The translations under genes were made by a program, and so were the position numbers. The notes below the pieces were generated by a model. That model saw nothing but the letters and a program-made list of their open reading frames with translations, did no database searches and was not told where the DNA came from. From Cohnella phaseoli (GTDB lineage Bacteria > Bacillota > Bacilli > Paenibacillales > Paenibacillaceae), in assembly GCF_003386235.1 (NCBI RefSeq), contig NZ_QRDZ01000020.1:119916-183915 (forward strand): a DNA stretch of 64,000 bases, read 5' to 3'. This document shows positions 31,669-39,657 of this stretch, piece after piece (within the stretch, counting starts at the first letter, position 1; every line of letters starts with the position of its first letter).

Positions 31669-34399
31669 TGTACACCTTGTTCCGCATACGCATTGGGATC
31701 GGGAATGGTACTTGCCTTATCAGGAGTTTCGAATTCGTTTGACTCGGCTGGTCGGCAAGCTTCTGACGATTTTGGAGCGGGACCCCGAGTATGTCAGCTT
31801 TCATCTGGACGGACAGAGCAGCGTGCTGGACGACTATTTGGAGGTTCATCCGGAGGATCGGGAACGGCTGAAAAGCTACATTACTGAAGGGAAAATCAAG
31901 GTTGGGCCCTGGTACGTGCAGCCGGACGAGGCGCTTGTCAGCGGCGAAGCGCTAATCCGGAATTTTCAATTGGGCATTCGGATTGCGGAGGAGATGGGAG
32001 GATGTCAGCGGTTCGGTTATTTGCCGGATATGTTCGGGCATATTTCGCAGCTGCCGCAAATTCTGGCCGGGTTCGGCATGGAAGAGGTCGTGTTCTGGCG
32101 GGGGCTTGGCGACGTTGTGACCAAGTCGAACACTGAGCTGCGGTGGCAGGGCGCGGACGGGACAACGATGTTTGCCTACCGGTTTCCGAATGCGATCGGC
32201 TACAACAGCGTCTTTCGCCTTCACGCCGATTTAGACAAGGCGGAACAACAGCTGCGCGAGCTGCTCGACGTTCACTTGCTCCCGCCTACGCAAGCCGCTT
32301 CGGTTCTGGTGATGGTGGGCGTGGACCATATGGAGCCGCAGGATAATCTGACTGAAATTATTCGGCAGCTTGCGCCGAAGTTTCCGGGCTTCAAGCTGAT
32401 CCACAGCACGATGGAACGGTTTCTGGCGGAGACGCGAGCTGATGTGGAGAAAAAGGGAGCTTCGCTGTATACGGCGGTTGGCGAGCTAAGAGATACGAAC
32501 CGTTCGACGGATGGGGCGATCAACTTCCTGCTGGCCAATGTGCTTTCCTCCAGAATGCCGCTCAAGCAGTTTAATGCAAAGGTGCAGCATGAGCTGGAGA
32601 AATGGGCGGAGCCGTTCTCCGCTATGTGGCACGGTATGGGCGGAGCCTATCCGGATAAGCTGCTGGGCCAATCGTGGAAGTATTTGCTGCAAAATCATCC
32701 GCATGATTCCATCTGCGGCTGCAGCCGCGATGAAGTGCACCGGCAGATGATCACCCGGTTTGAATGGGCGCAGGAAATCGGGCAGCAGCTGACGGACGAA
32801 TCCCTTCGCTCCATCGCCGCCCGGATCGACACTTCGGCTCTGCCGGAGGAGGCAATTGTTTTCCATGTGTTTAACCCGCTTGAGCATAGTCGCAAGGACG
32901 CGGTTACGGTGGAGCTGCTGCTGCGGGATGTCGACGCGAACATTCGCTTCTTTGAAATCCGCGACAGCGAGGGCCGTCTGCTGCCTTCGCAATGGGTGGA
33001 TTTGAAGCGTGAGCTAATAGCTGGGAACCACCCTGACGCCGAAGTCAGAGATCTTGGCTTGCTGGATGCCGCTGTGCCTCCCGAGGAGAAGGGTATTCTC
33101 GTTGGCTTGGCGTATGTTCGCAAGGCCACGGTGCGGTTTGCCCCCTATGAGCTGCCTGCCCTGGGCTATTCAACCTTCACAGCCGTGCCCGTTCGCAACG
33201 CGGCGAGGGATGAACGCTCGCTGGTAGACGGTCATGCGCTTGAGAATGAATGGCTGCGTGTGGAAGCGAACCGGGACGGCAGCGTTCAGCTATGGGATAA
33301 GGCGACGGGGCGAAAATATGAAAACCTGCTCGTTTACGAGGATGGCGGCGATATCGGGGACGGCTATACGTTCTCCCCGCCGCTGTTCGATGAGCTCTTC
33401 ACTACATTGGGCTTGCAGGCTTCCCTGTCTGTGGCGGAAGACGGACCGGCTCGGGGGACGATTCGGATCGAGCAGAGCTGGCAGTTGCCCGTCGGCTTGG
33501 ATAACGATCGTCGTAGGCGTTCGGCAGCCAAGCGCGAATGCCGGTTGACGACGGAGCTTAGCCTTGGCCGAAATGACCGCTGGGTCGGCGTGGTGACTCG
33601 TTTCGACAATCAGGTGGACGATCATCGTTTGCGAGTGAAGGTGGCGACAGGAATTCAATCGGAGCAAAGCTGGGCATCCTCCGCCTTCGATATCGTCCGG
33701 CGGTCGACGAAGATTGTTCAGCCCGCAAGCGATCAATGGATCGAGGATGCTGTCGGCGCGCTGCCGAATCAGGGCTTGGCGGGAGTAACAAGCGCCTGCG
33801 GAGCCTACGGGTTTGCGATAGCGCCTTATGGGCTTCCCGAGTATGAAGCGACACCCCAAGGAGAGCTAGCGGTAACGCTAGTTCGTTCCGTAGGCTATCT
33901 CGGTTCTCCGGACGTACGCACGATCAGCGGCGGGGCAGGTCCGCAATTTGCTACGCCGGAGGCGCAGTGTCAGGGAGAGCTGGTCTATCGTCTGGCGCTA
34001 ATCCCGCTCGCCGGCGACGAACTGCAGACAGGGGAAGCGTGGAGGAAATCAGCCGAGCATCATCTGCCGGCCAGGGCGGTTCAAATGCGCAGGCATACAG
34101 GAACGATGCCGCTCGTACATTCTTTTGCCAGCTTCGATCGGCCGGACAATCCGATCGTGCTGTCCGCCATGAAGAAGACGGAAGCTCGAGACGGAACGGT
34201 TATTCGCTGCTTCAACCCGACGGAATCCGAGCATACCGTCACCTTGCGGCTTGATCGTCCGGTCCAGGAAGCCTATATGCTGGACCTGGAGGAGAATAGG
34301 AAGGGGCCGGCGCAGTTTGCTTCATCGGATAACACAGCTTTGATTTTGCATTTTAAGCCGAAGCAGATCATTACCGTAGAAACGGTTAGAGGTGACTGA
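31661..34399 (+). CDS. GH38 alpha-mannosidase
   Basis: Cytosolic enzyme of 912 residues, the usual size of bacterial GH38 enzymes such as MngB. The N-terminal catalytic domain carries the zinc site HTHWDREWY (His9, His11, Asp13 region) and the nucleophile region YLPDMFGHISQLPQIL (Asp123). The zinc-binding pair HPHDSICGCSRDEVH follows, then the C-terminal beta-sandwich domains. It removes alpha-linked mannose from imported oligosaccharides or glycosides; linkage cannot be predicted. The start overlaps the previous gene by 8 bp with CGGAGG upstream. No mannosylglycerate or PTS genes are adjacent, so a glycan substrate delivered by the neighbouring ABC importer is more likely. Confidence 0.95.
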   Translation: MINVHLVPHTHWDREWYLPYQEFRIRLTRLVGKLLTILERDPEYVSFHLDGQSSVLDDYLEVHPEDRERLKSYITEGKIKVGPWYVQPDEALVSGEALIRNFQLGIRIAEEMGGCQRFGYLPDMFGHISQLPQILAGFGMEEVVFWRGLGDVVTKSNTELRWQGADGTTMFAYRFPNAIGYNSVFRLHADLDKAEQQLRELLDVHLLPPTQAASVLVMVGVDHMEPQDNLTEIIRQLAPKFPGFKLIHSTMERFLAETRADVEKKGASLYTAVGELRDTNRSTDGAINFLLANVLSSRMPLKQFNAKVQHELEKWAEPFSAMWHGMGGAYPDKLLGQSWKYLLQNHPHDSICGCSRDEVHRQMITRFEWAQEIGQQLTDESLRSIAARIDTSALPEEAIVFHVFNPLEHSRKDAVTVELLLRDVDANIRFFEIRDSEGRLLPSQWVDLKRELIAGNHPDAEVRDLGLLDAAVPPEEKGILVGLAYVRKATVRFAPYELPALGYSTFTAVPVRNAARDERSLVDGHALENEWLRVEANRDGSVQLWDKATGRKYENLLVYEDGGDIGDGYTFSPPLFDELFTTLGLQASLSVAEDGPARGTIRIEQSWQLPVGLDNDRRRRSAAKRECRLTTELSLGRNDRWVGVVTRFDNQVDDHRLRVKVATGIQSEQSWASSAFDIVRRSTKIVQPASDQWIEDAVGALPNQGLAGVTSACGAYGFAIAPYGLPEYEATPQGELAVTLVRSVGYLGSPDVRTISGGAGPQFATPEAQCQGELVYRLALIPLAGDELQTGEAWRKSAEHHLPARAVQMRRHTGTMPLVHSFASFDRPDNPIVLSAMKKTEARDGTVIRCFNPTESEHTVTLRLDRPVQEAYMLDLEENRKGPAQFASSDNTALILHFKPKQIITVETVRGD

Positions 34400-34400
34400 A

Positions 34401-35501
34401 ATGTCAAATGACTATAACGGATTTAACCTTGCTTCGATTGCGCACTTGCCTAAAGGTCGATCCCGTTCGATCAGCGCGGAAAACCCGAATGGCGCGCCGG
34501 GAAGCGGCGGGAAGGAGGCAAGCGGTCTTGGCGCAGGACGCAAAGGCAGACCGTGCCTCATTCTGAAGCCGGGGGAACACGTCACGATTGCGGAAATCGA
34601 CGGACCCGGCGTCATTCAAAGCATGTGGATGACATTTCCGCAGAAATCCTCCAAAGGCTACTACGCGCCAAGCGACCTGGTGCTTCGCATGTACTGGGAC
34701 CATGAAGAGACTCCGTCTGTCGAAGCGCCGCTTGGCGATTTTTTCTGCAACGGTTTCGGAGCCAGATACAACGTGAATTCTCTACCGATCGTCGTGAACC
34801 CGGTTGGAGGGATGAACTGCTATTTTCCGATGCCTTTTCGCCGGAAGGCTGTCATCACCGTTGAAAGCCAGCATGCCGCCGAGCTGATGTTCTTCTATCA
34901 AATCAACTACATGCTCGTTGACGAGCTGCCCGAGGATACCGGCTACTTCCATGCGCAATGGAGAAGAGAGCACGATTTTACGCCCGGCAACGACTTCACG
35001 ATTATTGATAATGTTCGCGGAAGAGGGAAATACGTCGGTACTTTCCTTGCCTGGACCGCGCTCGGCCGATATTGGTGGGGAGAGGGAGAAGTCAAATTTT
35101 ATATGGATGGCGACACGGAATATCCGACGATTTGCGGGACCGGGGTCGAAGACTACTTCGGCGGGGCATGGGGTTTTACGGAGGTTGAAAACGGCATGCG
35201 CATCGAGCAAATCTATAACACGCCTTATCTCGGCTATCCTTACTACGCGACAGTCGATAAGACGTTGAGCGAGTATACTTCGCCCGACAGCGTGCCGATG
35301 CACGGTTTGTACCGCTGGCATATCGCCGATCCGATCCTGTTCGAGCAGCAATTGCGAGTGACTGTACAGAAAATTGGCAACGACGGTTTGAGATTGTATG
35401 AGCGCATCGACGATATCGCCTCCGTCGCTTACTGGTACCAGACGGAGCCGCATGCTCCGTTTCCGACATTGCCGAGCGCGGAAGCTCGTTGGCCTAGATA
35501 A
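34401..35501 (+). CDS. GH172-family (DUF2961) glycoside hydrolase
   Basis: Protein of 366 residues of the DUF2961 family, now GH172. Characterised members act on alpha-fructofuranosides or alpha-D-arabinofuranosides. The conserved core phrases GPGVIQSMWMTFP, EAPLGDFFCNGFGARYNVNS, GTGVEDYFGGAWGF and PMHGLYRWHIADPI are all present, the glutamates in EAPLGDFF and GVEDYFGG being the likely catalytic ones. No signal peptide. ATG 34401 follows AGAGGTGA and lies 1 bp after the GH38 stop; GTG 34392 is an alternative. The presence of both GH38 and GH172 suggests a substrate containing alpha-mannose plus a furanose sugar. Confidence 0.92.
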   Translation: MSNDYNGFNLASIAHLPKGRSRSISAENPNGAPGSGGKEASGLGAGRKGRPCLILKPGEHVTIAEIDGPGVIQSMWMTFPQKSSKGYYAPSDLVLRMYWDHEETPSVEAPLGDFFCNGFGARYNVNSLPIVVNPVGGMNCYFPMPFRRKAVITVESQHAAELMFFYQINYMLVDELPEDTGYFHAQWRREHDFTPGNDFTIIDNVRGRGKYVGTFLAWTALGRYWWGEGEVKFYMDGDTEYPTICGTGVEDYFGGAWGFTEVENGMRIEQIYNTPYLGYPYYATVDKTLSEYTSPDSVPMHGLYRWHIADPILFEQQLRVTVQKIGNDGLRLYERIDDIASVAYWYQTEPHAPFPTLPSAEARWPR

Positions 35502-35539
35502 CTGTCGGAAGGCTGTCCATAAGCGGAGTTGCTTGGGAT

Positions 35540-35690
35540 GATCGATAGACAAAGAAAGGGGTATGTGTCTCCCGGAGACTGCCTCATACGCTCCTGAAAT
35601 TACCTCGTCACGGGTTTACCCATTCCCATTTCGGGAGCGTATAGCATCGGAGGGAGATACATACCCCTTGCACCTTGTTCATCGATTATC
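35540..35690. repeat. Palindromic intergenic element (family B, copy 2) with nested arms
   Basis: The core stem ATACGCTCCTGAAAT (35586-35600) / ATTTCGGGAGCGTAT (35628-35642) matches copy 1 at 3482, with a T-A pair changed to C-G on both arms. The loop CGGGTTTACCCATTC is conserved. Further out, an 18-bp near-perfect arm pair (35556-35573 / 35652-35669) and an imperfect outer pair extend the palindrome to about 150 bp. It lies between the enzyme and transporter operons. Confidence 0.75.
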
Positions 35691-35733
35691 TTTTAAAGCA
35701 ACTTGGAGTGCTTATGGGGCAGCCCCCATTTCG

Positions 35734-35764
35734 ATAGAATACTTAACACTTGCCGTAGGATACT
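35734..35764 (+). promoter_or_regulatory. 21-bp-spaced direct repeat, site 2 (response-regulator box)
   Basis: ATAGAATA at 35734 and GTAGGATA at 35755, 21 bp apart, with CTTAACA after the first as at site 1. The -10 box begins 36 bp after the second half-site, exactly as at site 1. Confidence 0.74.
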
Positions 35765-35767
35765 GAA

Positions 35768-35796
35768 TTATCAGTTTAGCGCTTACATTTTATAAT
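35768..35796 (+). promoter_or_regulatory. Promoter and cre-like site of the ABC importer operon
   Basis: TTATCA (35768-35773), 17 bp, TATAAT (35791-35796). Between them, minus-strand TGTAAGCGCTAAAC (35787-35774) matches cre at 12 of 14 positions, placed to let CcpA block the polymerase. Confidence 0.6.
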
Positions 35797-35844
35797 GAAA
35801 TAGCCGACCAACGAGACAGAGTATAGAGAAGCAAGGAGGATAAG

Positions 35845-36789
35845 ATGGAAGAAAAGCTAGAGCGTAAGCGCTTAAATGGAACCTCATTACGCAGAGAGCT
35901 GTGGAATAACAGATACCTCTATCTGTTCGTCGTTCCCGGGGTGATCTGGTTTCTGATTTTCTGTTATCAGCCGATGTACGGGGTCTTGATTGCCTTCAAA
36001 GACTACGACATCCTCGAGGGTGTGTTTGCCAGCGAATGGGTTGGACTTGCGAACTTCAAGGAGTTTTTTAACAGCCCCAACTTTCAAGTCATTCTAACGA
36101 ACAGCATTGCGATCAGCCTGCTTAAGATGCTGTTCGGGTTTCCGGCGCCGATCATATTGGCCATTTTATTGAATGAAGTACGCAATCGCGTATTCAAGAG
36201 AGTAACCCAAACGATTTCCTACTTGCCGTTCTTCGTATCCTGGGTCGTCGTAGCAGGCATCTGGTATGAGCTGTTTAGTACGGATGGCGGAGTCGTCAAC
36301 AATCTGCTCGTCTCGTTAGGAGTAATCAAGGAGCCGATCTTCTGGTTCGGAAATCCGGACTTGTTCTGGGGGATGGTCGTCGCTTCGGATATTTGGAAAG
36401 GAATCGGCTTCGGCACGATCATTTATTTGGCTTCCATTGTATCGGTCAATATGGATCAATACGAATCGGCCGTCATTGACGGAGCGAACCGGTTAAGGCA
36501 AATCTGGCACATTACGCTTCCGGCGATTCGCCCGACGATTATTCTCTTATTCATTCTGAATATGGCGGGCATTCTGGATGCGGGCTTCGAACAGGTATAT
36601 GTTTTTCAGAACTCCATGGTGCTGGACAAAGCGGAGATCATCGATACGTACGTGATGAAGATGGGAATATTCCGGGCCCAGTATGAGCTTGCTACGGCCG
36701 TCGGGGTATTCAAATCGATTATCGGCATGATGGCTCTGTTCGCCGTGAACTTTCTGGTGAAGAAACTAGGGGAAGACGGGATTTTCTGA
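35845..36789 (+). CDS. ABC sugar transporter permease, LplB type
   Basis: Membrane protein of 314 residues with six transmembrane segments, of the LplB/UgpA-type binding-protein-dependent permease family used for oligosaccharides in Paenibacillaceae. It carries typical YQPMYGVLIAFKDY near the N-terminus and the EAA loop YESAVIDGANRLRQIWHITL, which docks the ATPase. ATG 35845 follows AAGGAGGA. It forms the importer with the next permease and the lipoprotein at 37904. No ATPase gene is present, so a shared MsmX-type ATPase is expected. Confidence 0.94.
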   Translation: MEEKLERKRLNGTSLRRELWNNRYLYLFVVPGVIWFLIFCYQPMYGVLIAFKDYDILEGVFASEWVGLANFKEFFNSPNFQVILTNSIAISLLKMLFGFPAPIILAILLNEVRNRVFKRVTQTISYLPFFVSWVVVAGIWYELFSTDGGVVNNLLVSLGVIKEPIFWFGNPDLFWGMVVASDIWKGIGFGTIIYLASIVSVNMDQYESAVIDGANRLRQIWHITLPAIRPTIILLFILNMAGILDAGFEQVYVFQNSMVLDKAEIIDTYVMKMGIFRAQYELATAVGVFKSIIGMMALFAVNFLVKKLGEDGIF

Positions 36790-36808
36790 AAAAGGGAAGG
36801 TGAACGCC

Positions 36809-37696
36809 GTGATCATATCCCGTGGAGAGAAAATTTTTCAAGGGTTGAATTATTTATTTCTTACCGTATTATCCTTTCTGTTCGTCTATCCGTTCTGGCG
36901 CATCGTGGCGTTGTCCTTCAACGAAGGCTACGACAGCTCCCGAGGGGGGATTCACTTCTGGCCCCGCGCGTTTACTTTGGACAATTACAAAACGATTTTT
37001 GTGCGAAGCGATATATTGGACGCTTACACGATTACGATCGGGAGGACGCTGATCGGCTCGATCCTTTCCATTCTGCTCGTTTCGCTGTTGGCTTACGGCT
37101 TGTCCAAGAACAGGCTGAGAGGAAGAAAAGCGATCAATATGATGCTGATTATTACGATGTTCTTCAGCGGAGGCTTGATCCCGACTTATTTGCTGTTCAA
37201 GTCGCTCGGTTTGCTCAACAGCTTCTGGGTGTACGTGGTTCCATTGTTGTACAGCGCTTCTTCCGTCTTTATCTTTCGCTCTTTCTTCAGGGCGCTTCCC
37301 GCCGAACTGGAGGAATCCGCGATGATCGACGGAGCCAACGATTTGACGGTGTATGCCAAAATCGCGTTTCCGCTCAGTTTGCCTATATTCGCTACCATGG
37401 GTCTGTTCTCGGCGGTTGGCCACTGGAACGATTATATGATGGCCACGCTTTATGTGACGAAGCAGGATCTGATTCCGATGCAATCGCTGCTGATGAAAAT
37501 ATTGGATCTAACCCGTTCGAATAAAGGGACCTCCTTCGGGATGGTCGATCTCGTAAGCGAGACGAGAAAAACGGTTACGCCCCAATCTATTAAAATGGCG
37601 ACATTGGTCGTCGTCGTAATGCCTATTATGTGCGTCTATCCGTTTCTGCAAAAGTATTTCGTCAAAGGCGTTATTATCGGTTCTTTGAAAGGCTAG
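36809..37696 (+). CDS. ABC sugar transporter permease, CarB type
   Basis: Second permease, 295 residues, six transmembrane segments, UgpE/AraQ-CarB type. The EAA loop is ELEESAMIDGANDLTVYAKIAFPLS, and the C-terminal RKYFVKG-like ending (LQKYFVKGVIIGSLKG) is family-typical. The reading frame opens at GTG 36800, but GTG 36809 has better spacing to GGGAAGG. The stop codon is inside the left arm of a long inverted repeat (37693-37859), which may set the expression ratio between permeases and binding protein. Confidence 0.93.
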   Translation: MIISRGEKIFQGLNYLFLTVLSFLFVYPFWRIVALSFNEGYDSSRGGIHFWPRAFTLDNYKTIFVRSDILDAYTITIGRTLIGSILSILLVSLLAYGLSKNRLRGRKAINMMLIITMFFSGGLIPTYLLFKSLGLLNSFWVYVVPLLYSASSVFIFRSFFRALPAELEESAMIDGANDLTVYAKIAFPLSLPIFATMGLFSAVGHWNDYMMATLYVTKQDLIPMQSLLMKILDLTRSNKGTSFGMVDLVSETRKTVTPQSIKMATLVVVVMPIMCVYPFLQKYFVKGVIIGSLKG

Positions 37697-37859
37697 GGCG
37701 TGTATGCAAACCCGCTCGGAGGCATCTATCACCGCCTTTTCGCCCCCTGCTTCGTCACTTTTGCTTGACGTACCCCCGGTACGCCTTCACAAAAGTTCCT
37801 TGCATGGAACGAAAATTCGGCAATATCTGCGATCCTCGGAGGTTACATACACGCCCTAG
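37693..37859. repeat. Long palindromic element between permease and binding-protein genes
   Basis: The outer arms CTAGGGCGTGTATG (37693-37706) and CATACACGCCCTAG (37846-37859) are a perfect 14-bp inverted repeat. Inner parts (CTCGGAGG on both sides; CTTTTG...CAAAAG) and a central CGTACC-CCC-GGTACG continue the dyad. It overlaps the permease stop codon. It could be a MITE-like insertion or an attenuating or stabilising RNA structure. Confidence 0.7.
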
Positions 37860-37903
37860 GGAACCGTGATAATATACAAAAATACAAAAAAGGTGGTTTT
37901 ACG

Positions 37904-39532
37904 GTGAGAAAGAGATGGAAAGCAATCTCGCTTGTTCTGGTCATCAGCTTGATGTCGGCCGCGCTTATGGCTTGCAGCGGCAACAACAAGGATAAGACGG
38001 CATCGCCGTCCTCGTCTTCATCTTCATCCTCATCTTCTGCGCCGGAGTCCAGCGCGCCAGCGAAGGAAGATCCGCTTGTCGTGAACATGCTGTTGATCGG
38101 AGCGACGGAAATTCCGCAAGAGAACAATCCGATGCGCCAGTGGCTGCTGGAGAACAAGAACATTGACCTCCGCTTAACGATGTCCAACGGCGAAGTGGCG
38201 GATCAGATGAATATGATGCTGGCCGGCGGAGATGTTCCGGATGTCGTTCGCTATGTCACGAACGAGGTCAGCAACTCCATTCTGAACAAGTGGGGTGACG
38301 CCGGACTTATTGTTCCGCTCGACGAATGGCTCGAGAAGTATCCAAACCTGCTGAAATTCAGCGACAAGAGCTATAACGAGTCGGTGTACGCCAATAAAAA
38401 AGACGGAAAAATGTATGTGCTTCCGGTCAACTTTGCCAATCATCCTGACGTGATCAAGAAGGTCGTCGGATTTTTCATCAAAGAGGACTGGCTAAAGCAG
38501 GTAGGGATGGAGGTGCCAAAGACGCCGGATGAACTGTTTAATGTACTCATGGCCTTTAAGGAGAAAATCGCGGATGTGGACGGCAAACCGATTATTCCGG
38601 CTACGTTCGATCATCTGGGAAGACAGAGCTTTATGTATACCTGGACTCAAAACTGGTATAACCTGTCTGAGGATCATAAAGAGCTTTATTGGTGGTTCAA
38701 CCACCCGCAGATTGAAGAGTACATGGTATTCATGAACAAGCTGTACAATAACGGCTTGCTCGATCGGGAATTTCTGACGCAGCAGCCCGATCAGTATCAA
38801 GCCAAGCTAAGCTCCGGACGTGTCGGATTTACTTTTAACACGCATGGCCCGATGGATATTGCCAACGGCGTGTTGAAGACCGGCGACGCCAACAATCGTT
38901 ATGTGCCGTCAGCGCCAATTCGCATAGAAGGGCTTCCGATGCCGATCCACGGAGCGGCGAACTACAACGGGTTTGAAGGAATCGCCATTTCCAAGAAGTT
39001 CGCGGAAAACGGCCGCAATCTGGAACGCTTCATGGAATTCCTGAACTGGAATGCTACGGATGAAGGCGCCTTCCTCTTGCAGAACGGCGTAGAGGGCGAG
39101 TACTATGTCAAGAACGCAGAGGGTTTGTTCGAGCCTAAGCCCGAGGTTAAAGCCGAGCTTGACAAGGGAGATGCTTCTTTCGAAATGAGCACTGGCCTTA
39201 AAGCCTATAACTTGTTGAAATTTAACGTGGTTCCGGCCGTTACGGTGGAGCCGGGAACGGAAGAATTTAAGCTGGCGCAGACTGCTTGGACCGAGGGGCT
39301 TGCCATCGACGACAATCTCTTCAACCCTGCGGGAACCGGACCCGAGTGGGACAAACACTGGGGGAACCTGTGGCCGGAAATAGACAAGTGGCAAGCCAAA
39401 GCGGTATTCGCCAAGACGGAAGACGAGGCGCGCAAGATTACGAAGGAAATGCTTGAGCATTTCAAGAAAATCGGCGCCCCGGAAGTGACAGAGGAGAAGC
39501 TGCGGCTGATCGATGAATACTTGAAGAAATAA
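37904..39532 (+). CDS. ABC sugar transporter extracellular binding lipoprotein
   Basis: Lipoprotein of 542 residues of the LplA/family 1 type that partners LplB/CarB permeases. Signal peptide with lipobox LMAC (Cys near residue 25), a Ser-rich stretch, then a two-lobe binding fold (MNMMLAGGDVPDVVRY, FKEKIADVDGKPIIPATF). GTG 37904 has AAAGGTGG at good spacing. It should capture the oligosaccharide released by the SLH-anchored GxGYxYP enzyme. It is separated from the permeases by the palindromic element at 37693 and followed by a strong terminator. Confidence 0.94.
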   Translation: MRKRWKAISLVLVISLMSAALMACSGNNKDKTASPSSSSSSSSSSAPESSAPAKEDPLVVNMLLIGATEIPQENNPMRQWLLENKNIDLRLTMSNGEVADQMNMMLAGGDVPDVVRYVTNEVSNSILNKWGDAGLIVPLDEWLEKYPNLLKFSDKSYNESVYANKKDGKMYVLPVNFANHPDVIKKVVGFFIKEDWLKQVGMEVPKTPDELFNVLMAFKEKIADVDGKPIIPATFDHLGRQSFMYTWTQNWYNLSEDHKELYWWFNHPQIEEYMVFMNKLYNNGLLDREFLTQQPDQYQAKLSSGRVGFTFNTHGPMDIANGVLKTGDANNRYVPSAPIRIEGLPMPIHGAANYNGFEGIAISKKFAENGRNLERFMEFLNWNATDEGAFLLQNGVEGEYYVKNAEGLFEPKPEVKAELDKGDASFEMSTGLKAYNLLKFNVVPAVTVEPGTEEFKLAQTAWTEGLAIDDNLFNPAGTGPEWDKHWGNLWPEIDKWQAKAVFAKTEDEARKITKEMLEHFKKIGAPEVTEEKLRLIDEYLKK

Positions 39533-39605
39533 CGTCCTGGAGTCAGGCGGTGAATGCAGACGTTGCGCTGCTTCGCCGCCTTTCCATATCTGAATCGTCT
39601 CCGAC

Positions 39606-39645
39606 AAAACGCCTTCATCGTCCGAAGGATGCCAAAGGCGTTTTT
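39606..39645. terminator. Terminator between binding-protein and kinase genes
   Basis: AAAACGCCTT (39606-39615) and AAGGCGTTTT (39635-39644) form a 10-bp stem with T-tracts on both strands, so it serves both convergent units. Confidence 0.85.
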
Positions 39646-39657
39646 GCTTGTGGGCAA

